NCBI GenBank assembly: GCA_023376005.1
Contig: CM042145.1
Span: 100,805,756 to 100,869,755 of the forward strand
Direction of reading: 5' to 3'
Source of the DNA: Doryteuthis pealeii
Taxonomy: Eukaryota > Mollusca > Cephalopoda > Myopsida > Loliginidae
DNA: 64,000 nt
Shown: positions 60,631 through 64,000 of the stretch, one piece after another
Layout: each line of letters starts with the position of its first letter
Position numbering within the stretch: the first letter of the stretch is position 1
Made by a program: the position numbers and the translations under genes
Notes under the pieces: model-generated
What the model saw: only the letters and a program-made list of their open reading frames with translations
What the model was told of the DNA's origin: nothing
The model's database searches: none

Positions 60631-61835
60631 GCAACAAGTCTCCTCAGGTCTCCAGGATTCTTCTGAGTATTCTAGCCGATTTAAACAATACTGTTGTCTG
60701 GATGATCTCAGTTCTTCCTCTGATTTCCCGTTTCTCTAGTCTATTTTCTAAACTTTTGGGGACCGTTCCAAGTGCACGAAGTACAACTGGTATCACTTAC
60801 ACCCTCTTGTTACACAGTTTTTTACTTCAATTCTCTAGCAAGGACCAGGTATTTGTCTATCTTTTCATCTATTCATCTTCATTCTGTGATCTGCCGGAAC
60901 AACAAAATCTACTAGTTCTCTTTTTCTTGTTAATCAAAAATAGGTTTGATCTTCTGGCTAGGATAAGGTGACCCGTCTTTATCTCAAAGTCCTAGAGAAT
61001 TTTATTTGTCATTCTCAAGAACAAATTCTAGTTTATGCATATACCATTTTGTTTTATGGTCAAAATGTAGTTTCTTTCACAATTTCAAGTGGATCACCTT
61101 TCCAACCCAGTCGTGCCTAGCCTTGTATTCTCGCTTTGCTCGTTTGCTGCATTCGCTTAATACATGGTTGATTGTCTCATCAGTCTCCACACACCCAACA
61201 TCTGCTGTTCTGCTGTGTCTTATCTATTTTTGCTTTGATATAATTTGTTCTTATGGCATTGTTTTATGCTGCAAATTATGAGAGACTCGGTTTCTCTCTT
61301 AAGTGTTTCCTTTTTTAAAACCATGTCCAGGTCTTTTCATTTGCAATCTCCTCAATTGAAGTATCCATATAATTATTTTTCTTCACATTTTTTTTCTGCT
61401 TGTCCATATGCTGCAACTGCTATTATTGGCTGCTGTAATTTATATTTCCTTGCTCTTTTTGAGTATTCGTTTATTCCTTGGATTGTGGTATCTACGCTAT
61501 CATCAACATCTTTCACATTCTTTTCTTGATACATATAGTCTGTCTCTATCGTCTTTCGGATGTAGTGCCTTTTGCGTCGTCATTAATTTTCTTGTCGGAA
61601 TTCTCTTGTCCATTTTAAGAATGTTCCAGAGTATCTTATAATGGGGACATCTCAGGTATTTATTCTCTTTCTGCTGCAGAACTTGGTTTCTAGAAGTTTT
61701 CTTGTTCTTCTGAGGCATTCTGTTTTTAACTTTACTTTCATCTTTGTTTCATGATGTCTACTTCTAAGTATCTGTAATTCTCTTTTTCTCCACGTTTTCT
61801 TATATTTTCCTGATTTGGTAGTTGTATAAGTTAAA
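60631..61835 (-). pseudogene. RLE LINE, 5'-truncated, inverted relative to the preceding fragment
   Basis: Minus copy: 3' UTR (CAAGTCTCCTCAGGTCTCC), nuclease region, zinc knuckle area (TCGCTTAATACATGGTTGATTGTC), thumb (ATATAGTCTGTCTCTATCG) and the end of RT (CCTGATTTGGTAGTTG). Many frameshifts. With the plus fragment it makes a head-to-head arrangement. Confidence 0.8.
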
Positions 61836-62262
61836 ATGTGGTTTTAATTTCTGTGGTTATGTCCACGTATAAACGGATCCATAAACGTATTATAAGAATA
61901 CGTTAGGAGGCCTCGGAGAAGCCTCCAGAACGTAGGTGAATATACACAACAACTTCCAACAAAGTGGTAGATAACAAAATACAGACTTTATTGTCTGAGC
62001 ACATTTAACATCAATACAAATACAAAAGAGATATCATTTACTTCGTACAGGAGCACGTGGTAAGGGTCTCTCCATGAAGACATGGGAGTGTTTAGAAGAC
62101 ACGCATATTCACGGCTATAATGACGGGTGAGCCATGCACCTCTACGAGGATAGAGTATAATAGAGGCCATTGAATACACACATATAAGCCTTTTAGTTGG
62201 GGGGGGGATTCCCCCCCCCGTCCAAACGGACAGAGACACAACTAGTGAATGTCCGGAGATCC
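61836..62262 (-). mobile_element. Unclassified segment, possibly LTR, second copy
   Basis: Direct repeat of 59719-60100, with an additional C/G palindrome GGGGGGATTCCCCCC at about 62203 and the extra TTCCAACAAAGTGGTAG. Followed by ATGAGAGAG. Confidence 0.4.
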
Positions 62263-62264
62263 CA

Positions 62265-62266
<2 letters not shown>

Positions 62267-62336
<70 letters not shown>
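62267..62336. repeat. (GA)n microsatellite
   Basis: GA array. 62337-62966 has a (GT)n at about 62552 and nothing else recognised. Confidence 0.95.
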
Positions 62337-62338
<2 letters not shown>

Positions 62339-62966
62339 TAGTTTTCCTGGGTTGTGTTTAAATAGCCAGGTTGTAATGTCCTCTATTCACAAGCCCCGGT
62401 GTTTCCATATCCTCGGTGGCGAGGGAAGATAACTTTTTTCTACCCTCAACTGCACCCCAACAATGGAAGACAATCGCTACAGTTGTATTCCGTCTATGGT
62501 TTCTTTTCCTCCTTTTTATTCCTAGCATGGTACATGGTTTTACATAACAGAGTGTGTGTGTGTGTGGGGGGGGGCAGATCCGTGCAGATGCAGCTGCTGC
62601 TTGATCTTGGAGACTCTTGATAAATTTCCATTCTTTTTTGCTGGTGACAAGCCAAGTTTAGTCGGATATGCAGAGGTCAAATTGGCAGTAAAAACTCGGC
62701 ATCGCACTTTAATGGGAAATACAGGGTAACCAGAAAAAAATGACATCATTTGAAATGTGAATATCTAAGTCAAGTCCTAAGCAAACAAAATTAGACAAGC
62801 TTCATGTGGAATAATAAATTATTTATTTATCAAAATTTCAATAAGATAATCAGAGGGAAATAGAATTTATAATCGATTTCTCAAAGCCTCACGCTCTTGT
62901 TTGACAGTGTTGGAGAATATTCTAACACATAAAATGCCTTATTCAGAGCTAGGGAATGTAATACAT

Positions 62967-63195
62967 ATATATATTTACCAACACCTCCGCATAAGCAGAA
63001 TATGACACATGGTCAGTTTGTTAAGCGAACAGGTTTGGATTAAGAGTTTTCCTTCTAGACTGGTTGCCTAACCAAGCTTAAAGAGTCATGTCTATCCTAC
63101 TATTTATCTATAGTTAGAGGGAGAATATTTGGATTCATACCTTTCCTAAGGATATCAACGCTATGTGAAATGCAAACAGCCTCATCCAGGATATG
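62967..63195 (-). mobile_element. SINE-A, head truncated
   Basis: TTACCAACACCTCCGCATAAG, ACTGGTTGCCTAACCAAGC, ATCAACGCTATGTGAAATGC, GCCTCATCCAGGATATGG. Confidence 0.8.
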
Positions 63196-63283
63196 GAAAC
63201 ACCCTGTCTAGAAAATGCATAGGTCAGAATATAGTGATCGAAAGAACTAAAACTAAGATACTCGTCTTAATGATTCATCCTAT

Positions 63284-63495
63284 GAAGTCATCGGGGCGGC
63301 CTAGTGTCGGTATCAGCCAGACAGCAAGGGAGCCTATCCCTCTTTTCACTAGTGCTAGACCAAGGAAATTGTTTTGGTGCATGTGGTGGAGTGCCAAACC
63401 TACCATCAGCTCCTCACTTTACCGCAAATATCCCAGTGCTACTCATACGCTGAGTTGGCGAGGTCCGGAATCGAACCCGGAACCTTGTGGTTTAT
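63284..63495 (-). mobile_element. SINE-B, 5'-truncated
   Basis: CGGGGCGGCCTAGTGTCGG, ATCCCTCTTTTCACTAGTGC, ATCCCAGTGCTACTCATACGC, GGAATCGAACCCGGAACC. 63496-64000 shows no feature beyond a short CATCAT-type repeat near 63870-63910. Confidence 0.85.
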
Positions 63496-64000
63496 AACGA
63501 CACTAATTTATAGTTAAATTCCAGAACATATTTCTCAGCTAAAAAAACAAAAACAGGTGCAAAAAGAGATCACATGCCTAACAACACCCCGGTAAGTATT
63601 TCCGCACCAAGAAAGTAGTGCAGATAGTAAAATATTCTATATTATTGTTGTTGAGCAGACATTGTTTTAGTATTTCTCTTGGTTGTTTTGAGATTCTAAG
63701 ACGAAGTAAATCAGTTGTAGTGTGTGCTGCCATGAAAGTGTCGGTTACCGACCTGTTAAGCTAATAACCTCATTTTTTTTTCGCTCATATATTCAGATGG
63801 TGAGTGAGAGTGACTAGGGTGGTGGTTAGCATACAGCTATCAAAAACAGGGCCGTTTTCTTGTTTATCTTATCATCACCATCATTATCATAACTATTATC
63901 ACCATCATTTCTAATATAGTCAGTACGTTTGTCGCGTGCATTACAACATAAATACTGACCTAAAAATGTCATAGTACTTGCATATAAAACAATGTGACAT

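Overview
This is animal nuclear DNA that is almost entirely repeats. I find no conventional protein-coding gene that I can support. It is AT-rich, with long (TA)n, (CA)n, (GA)n and (TAA)n arrays, several tRNA-derived and one 5S rRNA-derived SINE, two groups of LINE remains (RTE-like, and one with a restriction-like endonuclease), Penelope-like fragments, solo LTRs, many foldback elements, and TTAGGG-type telomeric units inside some foldbacks. The mix fits a lophotrochozoan, most likely a mollusc and perhaps a coleoid cephalopod. The taxon is an inference from general knowledge of such genomes.

Layout. 1-5 kb: SINE-A/B, an RTE-like LINE pseudogene (1634-2797) and a nested pair of DNA elements (2984-4130). 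5-10.4 kb: TA-rich arrays, Penelope-like fragments, an inverted pair of hammerhead ribozymes and a retrozyme-like unit (8850-9216). 11-18 kb: SINEs, four foldbacks (two with telomeric repeats) and hammerheads at 15.4-15.7 and 18.1 kb. 18.6-25.8 kb: a solo LTR, an RTE 3' end and a block of RLE-LINE copies in both orientations. 26-38 kb: SINEs, further hammerheads (27.2, 31.1, 31.3 kb), a 5S-derived SINE, a higher-order tandem array, nested MITEs. 38-46 kb: more SINEs and foldbacks. 46-49 kb: LINE fragments on the minus strand. 49.7-53.2 kb: microsatellites and an AT-rich repeat carrying an insertion. 53.6-55.5 kb: head-to-tail RLE-LINE copies separated by (AAT)n. 56-62.3 kb: a hammerhead, microsatellites, and LINE fragments in a segmental duplication. 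62.3-64 kb: SINE fragments.

The most interesting content is the set of hammerhead-type self-cleaving RNA motifs. Seven match the type I fold well by eye: core CTGANGA, stem II, GAAA, a very short stem III and a 4-7 bp complementary stem I. Several more are weaker or decayed. Most lie tens to about 150 bases before a (TA)n, (CA)n or (TAA)n array, and several sit in foldbacks. Two copies 318 bp apart in direct orientation flank a body with a tRNA-like promoter, which resembles a retrozyme. Nearby Penelope-like fragments offer a plausible autonomous partner, because Penelope-like elements are known to carry hammerheads.

Other good signals: two foldback families with TAACCC/TTAGGG units inside and 8-bp target duplications; an RLE LINE that appears to prefer (TAA)n arrays; and a 3' hairpin domain shared by a 5S-derived SINE and a longer family. 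All pairings and boundaries were read by eye; no folding, alignment or database search was run.
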